Origin: JANMCE01 sp031410595
Lineage (GTDB): Bacteria > Actinomycetota > Acidimicrobiia > Acidimicrobiales > Ilumatobacteraceae
Reading direction: 5' to 3'
DNA length: 64,000 bases
NCBI GenBank assembly: GCA_031410595.1
Contig: JANNZM010000144.1
Location: forward strand, 26,936-90,935
The position numbers and the translations under genes were made by a program. This document shows, piece after piece, positions 1 to 8,425 of this stretch (its first letter is position 1; each line of letters begins with the position of its first letter). Under the pieces are notes generated by a model. The model saw only the letters and a program-made list of their open reading frames with translations, did no database searches and was not told the origin of the DNA.

Positions 1-1020
1 AACGTTCGTATCGGCATTCTCGGCTGTGGCCGCATCGGCAAAATGCACGCCGAGCTCATCGAGCGCCGCACCCATGGCGCCAGCGTGGCCATGGTGTTCG
101 ACGCCTTCCCGGATGCGTCCGCCGCCGTCGCAGCCGAACTCGGAGTGCCGGTCGCTTCCAGTGCCGAGGAACTCATCATGTCGCCCGACGTTGATGCAGT
201 TGCGATTTGCACCTCGACGGACACTCATGCCGACCTCATGATCCTGTGCGCTCACGCAGGCAAGGCGATCTTCTGCGAAAAGCCCGTGTCGCTCGACCTG
301 GCCACGGTCGACGCGGCCGTCGCCGAAGTGACCAAGGCCGGCGTGCCGATTCAGATCGGTTTCAATCGTCGCTTCGATCCGGCCCACGCGTCCGTCGCTG
401 CCGCAGTTGCCAGTGGCGAGTTGGGCGATGTGTACATCACCAAGATCACGTCACGTGACCCCGCTCCGCCCCCGCTCGCGTACGTGAAGGTGTCCGGTGG
501 TTTGTTCCTCGACATGATGATTCACGACTTCGACATGGCCCGTTTCGTGGTCGGCAGCGAAGTCGTCGAGGTGTACGCCCAGGCCGCAGTGCGCATCACG
601 CCTGAGATCGCCACCGCGTTCGGACCGGACAGTGGTGACGTCGACGTTGCGGTGGTGACCCTTCGCCATGCCAACGGTGCGCTGACCGTAATCGACAACA
701 GTCGACAGGCTGTGTACGGCTATGACCAACGAGTTGAAGTGCTCGGTTCCAAGGGGATGGCGGCCAGCGAGAATCCGCTGGCCCATACCGGCATCAAGCG
801 TGATGCCAGTGGTTCCACCAGCGAGTTGCTGCCGTTCTTCTTTCTCGACCGGTACATCCCCAGCTACGTGAACGAGTGGGCCGCGTTTGTGAACATGGTC
901 GCCAACGGTTCACCGTCGGTCGTCGGTGCCACCGACGGCCGCGCTCCACTGGTGATCGGCCTGGCCGCGATCAAATCGCTCGCCGAAGGTCGCCCGGTGC
1001 AGACCAGCGAAATCGGCTGA
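1..1020 (+). CDS. iolG: Inositol 2-dehydrogenase-like oxidoreductase (Gfo/Idh/MocA), 5' truncated
   Basis: The frame is open from the first base, so the true start lies before the window. The visible N-terminus is a Rossmann dinucleotide motif (GILGCGRIGKMHA), followed by an EKP motif near base 277 (FCEKPVSLDL) and the HDFDMARF stretch near base 520, as in inositol and related sugar-alcohol NAD-dependent dehydrogenases. The family oxidises myo-inositol or a similar polyol. About 339 residues are visible, so only a few are missing. The gene ends nine bases from the convergent SDR gene. The IolG assignment rests on the motif pattern; the substrate is not certain, because no other inositol catabolic gene is in the window. 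Confidence 0.8.
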   Translation, partial: NVRIGILGCGRIGKMHAELIERRTHGASVAMVFDAFPDASAAVAAELGVPVASSAEELIMSPDVDAVAICTSTDTHADLMILCAHAGKAIFCEKPVSLDLATVDAAVAEVTKAGVPIQIGFNRRFDPAHASVAAAVASGELGDVYITKITSRDPAPPPLAYVKVSGGLFLDMMIHDFDMARFVVGSEVVEVYAQAAVRITPEIATAFGPDSGDVDVAVVTLRHANGALTVIDNSRQAVYGYDQRVEVLGSKGMAASENPLAHTGIKRDASGSTSELLPFFFLDRYIPSYVNEWAAFVNMVANGSPSVVGATDGRAPLVIGLAAIKSLAEGRPVQTSEIG

Positions 1021-1029
1021 CCTCGCCCG

Positions 1030-1830
1030 TCACAGTTGCGGTGTATCGGCGACGGAAGGAATGGGTGCGTCACCGGCACCCTGCACCGATTGGTCGATAT
1101 CGATGCAATTGCCCGTCAGAAGACCTGATTCCTCCGACAGGCAGAAGGCAACCATATTGGCCACTTCCCAGGGCTTCACCAAACGTCCCATGGGGCGCTG
1201 AGTCTCCGCCAATTCGAGCCAATTGTCGGGCGCACCGTCTTCGTGCACTTGCGTGTGATGTTCGGACTCGGTGTCCATCCAGCCAGGATTGACCTGGTTG
1301 ACCCGGATGTTGTGACGCATGAGGGCGTGCGCCAGATTTTTGGTGAGGATGCTCAGCGCTCCTTTCGACGCGCAGTAGGCCGTCAGTTTGGCCTGGCCGC
1401 CGTGGCCAGAGGTGGAACCAATGTTGACGATCGAGCCCTTCGATCCCGTCTCGATCATAAGTCGACCGGCGGCCTGAATAAGGAAGTACGGCGCCTTCGC
1501 GTTGAGCGCAAACATTCGGTCAACGTGGTCGGGCGTATCGTCCCAAATAGTGGCCCGAGTCGTGAGTGCTGCGACATTCACCAGTCCGTTCACCGTGCCG
1601 AACCGGGCCTTGCACGCTTCAACGATCTTGTGAGGCGAGGCGTCGTCCAGCATGTCGGCGTGCACATAGATGGTTGGTGTACCGGCGCCGGTGAGTTCGT
1701 CGGCCAGAGCCTGGCCACGGTCCGCGGAACGCCCGGCAAGCACAAGGCCGGTGGAGCCGTGCGAGGCCAGCTTGCGGGCCACTGCCTCGCCAAGACCTTG
1801 CGTACCGCCGTTGATAATTGTGATTGACAT
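1030..1830 (-). CDS. SDR family NAD(P)-dependent oxidoreductase
   Basis: A 266-residue short-chain dehydrogenase/reductase. It has the N-terminal cofactor loop GGTQGLGEAVA (residues 8-18), the N-A-A region (VNVAAL, near residue 85), Ser139/Ser141 and the catalytic pair Tyr152/Lys156 (YCASK). ATG at 1830 is chosen over TTG at 1833, because a TAGGCT box lies exactly 6 nt upstream (leaderless-type start). It converges on the inositol-dehydrogenase-like gene. The C-terminus (GNCIDIDQS) is a typical classical SDR tail followed by a short extension. The substrate cannot be predicted. Confidence 0.85.
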   Translation of the reverse strand: MSITIINGGTQGLGEAVARKLASHGSTGLVLAGRSADRGQALADELTGAGTPTIYVHADMLDDASPHKIVEACKARFGTVNGLVNVAALTTRATIWDDTPDHVDRMFALNAKAPYFLIQAAGRLMIETGSKGSIVNIGSTSGHGGQAKLTAYCASKGALSILTKNLAHALMRHNIRVNQVNPGWMDTESEHHTQVHEDGAPDNWLELAETQRPMGRLVKPWEVANMVAFCLSEESGLLTGNCIDIDQSVQGAGDAPIPSVADTPQL

Positions 1831-1836
1831 CAACGC

Positions 1837-1842
1837 AGCCTA
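1837..1842 (-). promoter_or_regulatory. -10-like box for the SDR gene (leaderless)
   Basis: TAGGCT on the minus strand lies 6 nt before ATG 1830, with no Shine-Dalgarno sequence between. No convincing -35 was seen. Confidence 0.4.
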
Positions 1843-1851
1843 CGTGCGTTC

Positions 1852-3090
1852 TTAGTTCGTTGGCCTTTCGGGCAACAGGGTCTTCATGTTGATGTGCGGA
1901 TCGGCAAGAGACGCTGCATCGGGTGTGGAGCGCGTTTCAATCAGCATCTCCCCCACTCGTTGGTCCTTGGCGACGCTCTTGTTGGTGCCCCACGAACTCA
2001 CGGCGACCAGTCGGCCATCGGCGGCGAGGTGAAACAGCAGCCGGGCGCCCTCCATCGGGCGCTCGACCACGGTGACACCTTCGTCGCTCAACCCCGATAC
2101 CTGCAGAATCCCGTTGTACTGATCGGACCAGAACCACGGCACGGCCGAATACGGCTCGGTGGCGGTTTGCATGATGGATGTCGCCACGTAGCCGCCCTGT
2201 TCGTTGGCATTTCGCCACGCTTCAAGCCGCACTCGACGATTGCCATAGAGCGGGTGCGGGTACGAGCAGGCGTCCCCAATCGCGTACACGTCAGGGGCGG
2301 AAGCACGCAGGAAACCGTCGACCGCTATGCCGTTGTCGAGGGTAATTCCGGCCGCTTGAGCCAGCCTGGTCTCGGGCTGAACGCCGACACCGGCGATGAC
2401 CACATCGGCCATGACCAGGTCGCCCCCCTCAAGCGCAACCACGATGCCGGCGTCGGTCTTGACGAAACGCTCGATGATTTGGCCGAGCAGCAGGGACACG
2501 CCTTCGGAGCGGTGGCGTTCGGCCACGTCGGTGGCCAGTGTTTCGGGCACCGCCCGGCCGAGAACCCGCGGCAGGAACTCGACAACGGTGACGATGGCGC
2601 CGAGCTTGGTGGCCGATGCGGCCAACTCGAGACCGATGAATCCGGCACCGACAACGACGACGCGAACGCCCGGCCGTAGCGCGGCTTTGAGCTGCATCGA
2701 ATCGCCCCACGTGCGCAAATAGTGAATGCCGATCTCATCGGCTCCCGGCGTGGTCAACCGCCGGGGGGATGCACCGGTTGCGAAAACGAGCGAGCCGTAC
2801 GAGCGCGACGCTCCATCGGCGGTCGTGATCGACTTGCGCGCCGTATCGACCGCAACAACCGCGTTGTCGAGCACAACCTCGATGCGCTCGACTTGCAGAG
2901 TGTCGGCGTTCGCAAGTGGGCGAAAGGCCAGGTCGGCGGTCAGCACACGCTTCGATAACGGCGGACGGGTGTACGGCAGCAACGCTTCGTCACCGAAAAC
3001 CGTGATCGACCCGTCAAAGCCTTCCTCGCGCGTGGCGCGAGCGGCTCTCAGGCCGGCCTCACCGGCGCCTATGACGACAAGACCCGTCAC
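1852..3090 (-). CDS. FAD-dependent ferredoxin/rubredoxin-type reductase
   Basis: A 412-residue two-dinucleotide-fold flavoprotein. The FAD-binding GAGEAG is at residues 8-13, a second NAD-binding motif VVVVGAGFIGLELAA is near residue 145, and the C-terminal FAD motif VYAIGDAC is near residue 270. The spacing resembles rhodocoxin/putidaredoxin reductases, which pass electrons from NAD(P)H to a small iron-sulfur protein for a P450 or Rieske oxygenase. No such partner is visible here. The GTG start is supported by a strong AAAGGAGA ribosome binding site about 5 nt upstream. It lies 18 bp downstream of the small NIPSNAP-like gene, probably in one transcript. Confidence 0.85.
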   Translation of the reverse strand: MTGLVVIGAGEAGLRAARATREEGFDGSITVFGDEALLPYTRPPLSKRVLTADLAFRPLANADTLQVERIEVVLDNAVVAVDTARKSITTADGASRSYGSLVFATGASPRRLTTPGADEIGIHYLRTWGDSMQLKAALRPGVRVVVVGAGFIGLELAASATKLGAIVTVVEFLPRVLGRAVPETLATDVAERHRSEGVSLLLGQIIERFVKTDAGIVVALEGGDLVMADVVIAGVGVQPETRLAQAAGITLDNGIAVDGFLRASAPDVYAIGDACSYPHPLYGNRRVRLEAWRNANEQGGYVATSIMQTATEPYSAVPWFWSDQYNGILQVSGLSDEGVTVVERPMEGARLLFHLAADGRLVAVSSWGTNKSVAKDQRVGEMLIETRSTPDAASLADPHINMKTLLPERPTN

Positions 3091-3108
3091 GGTATCTCCT
3101 TTCGAGGC

Positions 3109-3402
3109 CTAGAAAATCTTGTCGACCATGGAGACATGTATTTGCACGGTGTGCTTCGGCTGACCAGCGAACAAATCGGCTCGTTCGGCTGAGCTCATCC
3201 ACGCGGCCTCTGCTGCCGCGAAGGCCTCGTTGTGGCCGTCGCCTTCCACTATCCAGGTGAACTCGTTACCGACGCGGTCGACGTAAGCCGCCAATACTTT
3301 CATGCCGTACTTGGCCCGGCCCGCGGGGATTGCCATGAACCATTCCAGGAAGTGTTCCTGCAGTTCGGGTACGAGTTCGTAGCGACGCACTTGGATAGCC
3401 AT
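3109..3402 (-). CDS. Small dimeric alpha-beta-barrel protein, NIPSNAP-like
   Basis: 97 residues with the look of a ferredoxin-like dimeric alpha-beta barrel: N-terminal strand (MAIQVRRYELVPE), helix (FLEWFMAIPAGRAKYG), a central strand with a W (FTWIVEG), and a helix of the AAAEAAWMSSAERADLF type. This pattern is common in NIPSNAP and EthD-related proteins. It precedes the FAD reductase with an 18-bp gap. The family call is tentative and no function is claimed. Confidence 0.55.
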   Translation of the reverse strand: MAIQVRRYELVPELQEHFLEWFMAIPAGRAKYGMKVLAAYVDRVGNEFTWIVEGDGHNEAFAAAEAAWMSSAERADLFAGQPKHTVQIHVSMVDKIF

Positions 3403-3413
3403 AGGTGGGCAAG

Positions 3414-4595
3414 CTAGCTCATGCGCACGACGTCACCGAAGGGAAAGCGATCCTCATCGATCCCGCCCGGCGTGACGATCCAAAGCACGGGGTAATTCGG
3501 CGGTTCGGAAGGAAACGGACCTTCACCATCGGTGAGGTAGACCGCAACCGTGCCATCGGCCACGAGACCGGCCTCGTCGGCAGCGTCGAAGAATGGGGCG
3601 AACTCGGTGCCCCCGCCACCTATCGGCGACGGTAGCTCCCCTCCCGCAACGATGGGGAACGGACCGTAGGCGACGGTGTCCACATAGAACAACCACGCCT
3701 GCGTGGCGGGATAGGCACGCAGAATGCCGTGGAGTTCGGCGAGAAAGTGTTCGAGACTCGCTTGGTCGATCGAGCCGGATGTGTCGATGCCGACCACAAC
3801 ACGCAGCGAGACGGCTTCGAGCGTTTCGAGGTAGAGGCCCTGATGCACGAAACGGCGATCGAAGGTGGCGAAGTCGGTGGGTGCGCGGGCCAAGAAGCGC
3901 CAGAGCAACGTGCGCCAATCGAGCCGAGGTCGCTGGAGTAATCCGAAGCCTCGCTCAAGGGCGGCGGGCATCTTGCCGTGCTCACGGCCACGAGTGACGC
4001 TGGCGGCCCGATCAATGGCTTCGGCCCATTGGCGCCGCACCTTGTCCTGTCTGGCCTGGCCGGCGATGCCGCCCGGGTGGCCTGCGCCCATGCTGTCGCG
4101 ATCGGCCTTGCCGTCGGCCAACGGCGGCAGCAGGTCTAGCTCGACTTCTTCGTGTTCGTCTCCGTCGCGACTTAGCAGCGCGTACACCTCCTCAACGCTG
4201 AATCGTTCGAGCGCGGAGTCACGCAGGGCGTTCTCGGGAAGTGACATGCCCGCATCGATGATGAGGCCGTTGACCACGATGTCGGCAGACTGATTCCAAC
4301 GCATGGCGTCACGAGAACCCCGACGAAACACGTGGTCGAGCGCGGCGTGGAGCACCTCGTGCACCAACACCCCATCGAGATGCGCGGGTGCAAGCGACAG
4401 CATGAACTCGGGGTTGTAGTACACGTCCTGCCCGTCAGTGGCAGCTGTCGGGATGGTGTCGGTAGCGATGAAGCGTGCGTACAGCGCGAGCGTGCCGAAG
4501 AACGGGGCCCTGGCCCGCAGGCGGAGCATCGACGACCGCAGAGCACGGTCGGTTTCGAGCAGTGTGGCGGGCAGAGGAGGATCCGTGGCGGTCAT
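3414..4595 (-). CDS. VWA-like / putative metallopeptidase protein (DUF2201 type)
   Basis: 393 residues. The N-terminal half carries a zinc-protease-like HEVLH motif (residues 79-83) followed by His88; the C-terminal half has a MIDAS-like DTSGS (271-275) after a hydrophobic strand (RVVVGI). This matches the DUF2201 plus VWA-like architecture usually encoded next to MoxR ATPases. A charged linker (residues 145-200) joins the halves. Start: the TGA of the repeat-protein gene overlaps ATG 4595 by one base (TGATG), with GGGGAG 4 nt upstream; GTG at 4598 is an alternative. By analogy with MoxR/VWA pairs, the protein may be a substrate adaptor or protease driven by the ATPase. Retention of HExxH suggests a real peptidase, but activity is inference. 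Confidence 0.8.
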   Translation of the reverse strand: MTATDPPLPATLLETDRALRSSMLRLRARAPFFGTLALYARFIATDTIPTAATDGQDVYYNPEFMLSLAPAHLDGVLVHEVLHAALDHVFRRGSRDAMRWNQSADIVVNGLIIDAGMSLPENALRDSALERFSVEEVYALLSRDGDEHEEVELDLLPPLADGKADRDSMGAGHPGGIAGQARQDKVRRQWAEAIDRAASVTRGREHGKMPAALERGFGLLQRPRLDWRTLLWRFLARAPTDFATFDRRFVHQGLYLETLEAVSLRVVVGIDTSGSIDQASLEHFLAELHGILRAYPATQAWLFYVDTVAYGPFPIVAGGELPSPIGGGGTEFAPFFDAADEAGLVADGTVAVYLTDGEGPFPSEPPNYPVLWIVTPGGIDEDRFPFGDVVRMS

Positions 4596-7297
4596 CACGC
4601 TCCCCGCATGAGTTGCGCGCGGGCTGCTGCTCGAACTGCCACATGCCCATCGTCAGCGAGACACTCGAGGACGTCGTGGGGCGTCCGCTCATTCACCGCC
4701 ACGCCGTATCGAACCCACCAGTCGAGGCACCGCCATTGACGACGATGACGAAGGTCGCTAGCGGGAAGAAATGGTGACGCGGCCGCGGCGGTTCGCGTGG
4801 CAACCGAACTCGAGCGCGTCGACCGTCGGGCCAGCGCAGTGAGCATGTCGCGACGTGTTTTCCCGGCCAGATTCGGGTGGATGAGTGCCTGCTTGCGCAC
4901 AATGTCGCTGCCGTCTTTCACGAGGCTGTCGAGCACCGACTTGGGCGTGTTGGCGTGCGCGGCGACGGCACGGCGCACGTCACGATCGCTATCAACCGCC
5001 AGGCGGGTCAGGACAACGACCGAGGTGTTCGCATTCCCTGCGACGGCCTCACGAACCTGCCAGTAGTCATCCTTGGCCAGACCCGACAGCACCCTGGCGG
5101 CGGCGAACGGATGCCGGGCAACTGCAAGGCGACGAGGCATCGCGCCCGAGGCAGCTGATCGCAAAACGACGTCGGGAACCGCACGACCTTCGTCGAGCGC
5201 CTGCTGCTCGAATGAAAGGTCGGCCGGGCATGAGTGGTGGCCAAGCGCGGTAGATCGCACTTCGGCATCTTCGTCCTCGGTCAGGCGAATGACCGATAGG
5301 CTCGGAAGGTCCGGTCGTTGCAGCGCGGCTCGTCGCACCATCACGCTGTCATCGGTGGAAAGTCGTTCGACGATGTCGGCCGCCGTATTCGGGTTGCGGG
5401 CGACGGCTTGGCGAACATCATGGTCCGGGTCAGCCGACAAACGGCGCAACAACTCGACGTGACCGGCGTTGGCGGCTTCAGCCGCTTGTTGCCGCAGCCG
5501 CCATTCGGGCGAAGCCCCGAGCGCAAGCACGACACCGGGTACGTCCGGCCGGTCGACAATGGCGGGAATCACCCAGGGAGCCGCCGCTGTGATGTCTACA
5601 ATTCTCTCCGACGCAAGCTGTTCGGGATGACGCACCAGCAGGCTGGCATCATCAGCCAACTCAGGTTTGGTGGGCAGCAAGCGGGCCACCATTCCAGCAG
5701 GGAAATCGGGACGACGGAGCAACGCCAGCCGCACGTCGTCATCGTCGGTTGCGACCAGAACGGCCAGGGCGTCTATCGAGAGACGCTCCCTCTTGACTGC
5801 AGCTCGATGCACGATGGTCTCGCCGCCACCGACGAAGGTGAGCACCAGATCGTCACCAAGTTGGTCGTTGCCGATTGCCGCAGCCCGAACCGTCGAGTCG
5901 GATTCACCCGCGAACAGCCGTAGCGTCGCCATGTCGTTTGTGGTTGCCGCTACGGCGGCGCGGACGATGTCATCGCCGTCTGCCGCAAGCAGCTTGCAAA
6001 CCGCACCGGCGGTGGAAGGGTTGCCGGCCACCGCAGCGCGCACGTCTCGGTCATCGTCGCTGGCTAGACGCGACAGCACGCCCGGTGGCGTCATGGTGTT
6101 GCGGGCACACGCCTGGCGCACCTTCCAGTTGGGATCGACAGCAAGCCGGGACAGTCGGGATCGACCGGCGGTCGCCTGCGCCGCTGCCAGAACCGGACCA
6201 CGCTCGCCGTGCTGCTCAAGCCGATCGAGTTCGGCGCCGCGTACCTCGGCCGTCGCACCCGCCGGGCACGCATCTCGGACGAGACCGTCATCATCGGATC
6301 GGAGCAGTGCCACAACGTCGGCCGGCGCATGCGGGTTGGCGGCGACCGCGGCACGAACGTCTCGGTCAAAGTCGAGGGCGAGAGTGAAAGCCACCTCCGC
6401 AGGGAGCGACGGGCTGGCCGCAATGGCTCGGCGCACCGTCCAGGCCGTCGATGTCGCCATCGCCTCAGCTTTATCCGCGGGTAGATCGGACCGCTGACCA
6501 AGCCGCGCCAGACCGTCGGCGTTGGTGAGCAGACGATCGAAAACAAGCGGCGGCATGGTTGGGAGAGCGACAGTGAGGTCGTCGAGCGCGGCAAGGAATG
6601 CGAGAACGTCCACCGGCGCGGCTGAATGCTGAGCTGCAATGGTTCGCACCCGGTCGTCGGCATCGAACAGCAGCACCTCGATGTCGGACTCGGTGAGTTC
6701 GGGTCGGGCGGCCACGAGTCGTCGCACGTCGACATCGCTCGCGTGCAGCGCGCTGGGCAACATCCAGGTCGGCACGAGACCCATCCACACCAGCTCCTCG
6801 AAATCACCCGCGGCCGACGGTAGCTCTCGCCGATTGATGCCGGCGTCGATCGGACCGGGGAAGCGGATGTGATCGCGAGCCAGGAGTTGGATCACCTCGG
6901 TGTCGCTCCGGTCGAGCCACTGCAGCAGATCGACCGGCACGTCCGGGTTCGTCAGCACCGCACGCTTGTCGTCCTCCGTGCCAAAGCGAGCAGCCCACCA
7001 CAGCAGCCCAGGCTCGGCCACCATGAGCAAACGATGGCGAACGAGCGCAGGCAAACTGGCGAGGAAGTCGGCGTTCTCGACATGTAACCAGCCCAACAGA
7101 GGGTTGGCGGCCAGCTCATCCGGAAACGCAGCACCGAGACGACACAACACGGTCACTGACGTGTTCGGATTCGCCACGACAGCTGCACGCACCGCACGTT
7201 CACGGTGGCGCGCCAGACGGTCCAGGCGAGCGGGCAAGGTGGCCGGGTCGCGCGCTACACGCAACGCCGCCGCGTCGAGGACAACCGCACCGTTCAC
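4595..7297 (-). CDS. Large HEAT/LRV-like repeat protein of a MoxR cassette
   Basis: 900 residues dominated by a degenerate repeat of about 24-25 residues with consensus DxDxDVRxAVAxNPxTPxxVLxxLA, clearest in residues 330-520 and 650-900. This resembles leucine-rich repeat variant (LRV) or short HEAT repeats and predicts an alpha solenoid. The cysteine cluster of LRV iron-sulfur proteins is not evident. Start: GTG 7297, whose GTGA overlaps the MoxR stop; longer in-frame starts would run deep into MoxR. The 3' end overlaps the VWA gene by one base. This strict coupling implies equimolar synthesis and a complex. Its role is unknown; a scaffold or recognition arm is the simplest inference. Confidence 0.75.
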   Translation of the reverse strand: MNGAVVLDAAALRVARDPATLPARLDRLARHRERAVRAAVVANPNTSVTVLCRLGAAFPDELAANPLLGWLHVENADFLASLPALVRHRLLMVAEPGLLWWAARFGTEDDKRAVLTNPDVPVDLLQWLDRSDTEVIQLLARDHIRFPGPIDAGINRRELPSAAGDFEELVWMGLVPTWMLPSALHASDVDVRRLVAARPELTESDIEVLLFDADDRVRTIAAQHSAAPVDVLAFLAALDDLTVALPTMPPLVFDRLLTNADGLARLGQRSDLPADKAEAMATSTAWTVRRAIAASPSLPAEVAFTLALDFDRDVRAAVAANPHAPADVVALLRSDDDGLVRDACPAGATAEVRGAELDRLEQHGERGPVLAAAQATAGRSRLSRLAVDPNWKVRQACARNTMTPPGVLSRLASDDDRDVRAAVAGNPSTAGAVCKLLAADGDDIVRAAVAATTNDMATLRLFAGESDSTVRAAAIGNDQLGDDLVLTFVGGGETIVHRAAVKRERLSIDALAVLVATDDDDVRLALLRRPDFPAGMVARLLPTKPELADDASLLVRHPEQLASERIVDITAAAPWVIPAIVDRPDVPGVVLALGASPEWRLRQQAAEAANAGHVELLRRLSADPDHDVRQAVARNPNTAADIVERLSTDDSVMVRRAALQRPDLPSLSVIRLTEDEDAEVRSTALGHHSCPADLSFEQQALDEGRAVPDVVLRSAASGAMPRRLAVARHPFAAARVLSGLAKDDYWQVREAVAGNANTSVVVLTRLAVDSDRDVRRAVAAHANTPKSVLDSLVKDGSDIVRKQALIHPNLAGKTRRDMLTALARRSTRSSSVATRTAAAASPFLPASDLRHRRQWRCLDWWVRYGVAVNERTPHDVLECLADDGHVAVRAAARAQLMRGA

Positions 7298-8310
7298 GAC
7301 GAGGGTGCACCGTGTCCGGTGAGCGCTGCATACGACCGGACGAACTCGGCGAAGGTCGGGTCCTTGTCGGCCATCGATGCCAGCAAACCGATCTGTCCGA
7401 CACCTCGCAGGTGTGAGGCGAGGTCGCCGGCGTAGAGTTGCACCCATTCGGCGTCGGCGTGGGCGGCCAGCCAGCGGAAGCCGTTCAACCCGCGCACCGC
7501 AGTGCGGGCACGGAGCGCCAACCCGAGCACCATCGCGTACCGGGCGGAAGGCTCAGACGGCAGCGAGGTCGACTTCCCCTTTCCCTCCAAGATGCGGTCG
7601 AGGTCGGGGAGCGACGAGTAGACCGCGGTGAATGCGTCGAACTCCCCTGCTGCGGCCTCGCCTACGGCCGGAGCGATATCGAGACCGGCCGCCAGCAAAC
7701 GTGAAGCCATCATCCATGAGCGCGGACTCGGCCACGCCGGACGGCGCACGTCCATGGCGTGCAGCAGTTGCGGGCGGAACGACAGAAACGCAGCCAGTCG
7801 TTCGTGGAGACCGTTGGCCAGGCCGAAGTTGGTGAAGCTGGTGAGGTCGGCTTCTACATCGAGGTGCAGGAAACGGTTTGCCAGCGGCGCCGGCATTTCG
7901 AACACACTGGCCCGATCCTCTTTGCGGTTGCCGGCGGCCCACACGAACCAGGCGTCGGGCAGATGGTACGAGCCGACCTTGCGATCGAGGATGAGCTGTT
8001 GGGCCACGCCCTGCATGGTTGGCGGCGCCATGTTCAACTCATCGAGAAACAGCACGCCGCTGCCGCCGCGGGGCAGGAACTCTGGCGGCAACCAACGAGA
8101 CACTTCGCCGTCGGGAACGGGAAGCCCGCGCAGGTCGGTAGGGGCCAGCTGCGATAATCGGACATCGATGAAGTCGAGGCTGTTCGCCTCCGCGCACTGA
8201 GCGACGATGGAGCTCTTGCCGACGCCGGCGGGTCCCCAGATCATGACGGCATGCACGACCCGCTCGGACACTATGGTGGATAGAAATCGGCCGAGGTCAA
8301 GCGGAGTCAC
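7294..8310 (-). CDS. MoxR-family AAA+ ATPase
   Basis: 338 residues. Walker A GPAGVGKSS is at 26-34 and Walker B VLFLDE at 86-91; a sensor-1-like WAAGNRKED follows near 125, then MPAPLANRFLH (sensor-2/arginine-finger region). MoxR ATPases act as chaperones that remodel or activate partner proteins, typically with VWA proteins. It is first of three coupled genes and overlaps the next by four bases (GTGA). GTG 8310 has no Shine-Dalgarno sequence but has TAGCGT 7 nt upstream, suggesting a leaderless mRNA. It is divergent from the L,D-transpeptidase gene. Confidence 0.88.
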   Translation of the reverse strand: MTPLDLGRFLSTIVSERVVHAVMIWGPAGVGKSSIVAQCAEANSLDFIDVRLSQLAPTDLRGLPVPDGEVSRWLPPEFLPRGGSGVLFLDELNMAPPTMQGVAQQLILDRKVGSYHLPDAWFVWAAGNRKEDRASVFEMPAPLANRFLHLDVEADLTSFTNFGLANGLHERLAAFLSFRPQLLHAMDVRRPAWPSPRSWMMASRLLAAGLDIAPAVGEAAAGEFDAFTAVYSSLPDLDRILEGKGKSTSLPSEPSARYAMVLGLALRARTAVRGLNGFRWLAAHADAEWVQLYAGDLASHLRGVGQIGLLASMADKDPTFAEFVRSYAALTGHGAPSS

Positions 8311-8317
8311 TCGCAGG

Positions 8318-8323
8318 ACGCTA
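8318..8323 (-). promoter_or_regulatory. -10-like box for the MoxR cassette
   Basis: TAGCGT on the minus strand, 7 nt before GTG 8310. It would place the transcript start at or next to the start codon. Confidence 0.4.
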
Positions 8324-8411
8324 GCGACTGCTGCGTGTCGTTCGCGTTACAAAGCTCCTGAAGACTCGCTGGATTCTGAGACTTTGACCAGGAAGAACGC
8401 ACAGGGTGATT

Positions 8412-8417
8412 TACGCT
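8412..8417 (+). promoter_or_regulatory. -10-like box for the L,D-transpeptidase gene
   Basis: TACGCT ends 8 nt before ATG 8426. A TTGACC at 8384-8389 is 22 nt further upstream, too far for a standard -35 with this box. Confidence 0.35.
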
Positions 8418-8425
8418 GTGCAGCC

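Noticed and set aside
7298..7447. Longer N-terminus for the 900-residue repeat protein
   Set aside because: It would overlap the MoxR gene by 150 bp; GTG 7297 gives the same GTGA coupling seen at other junctions.
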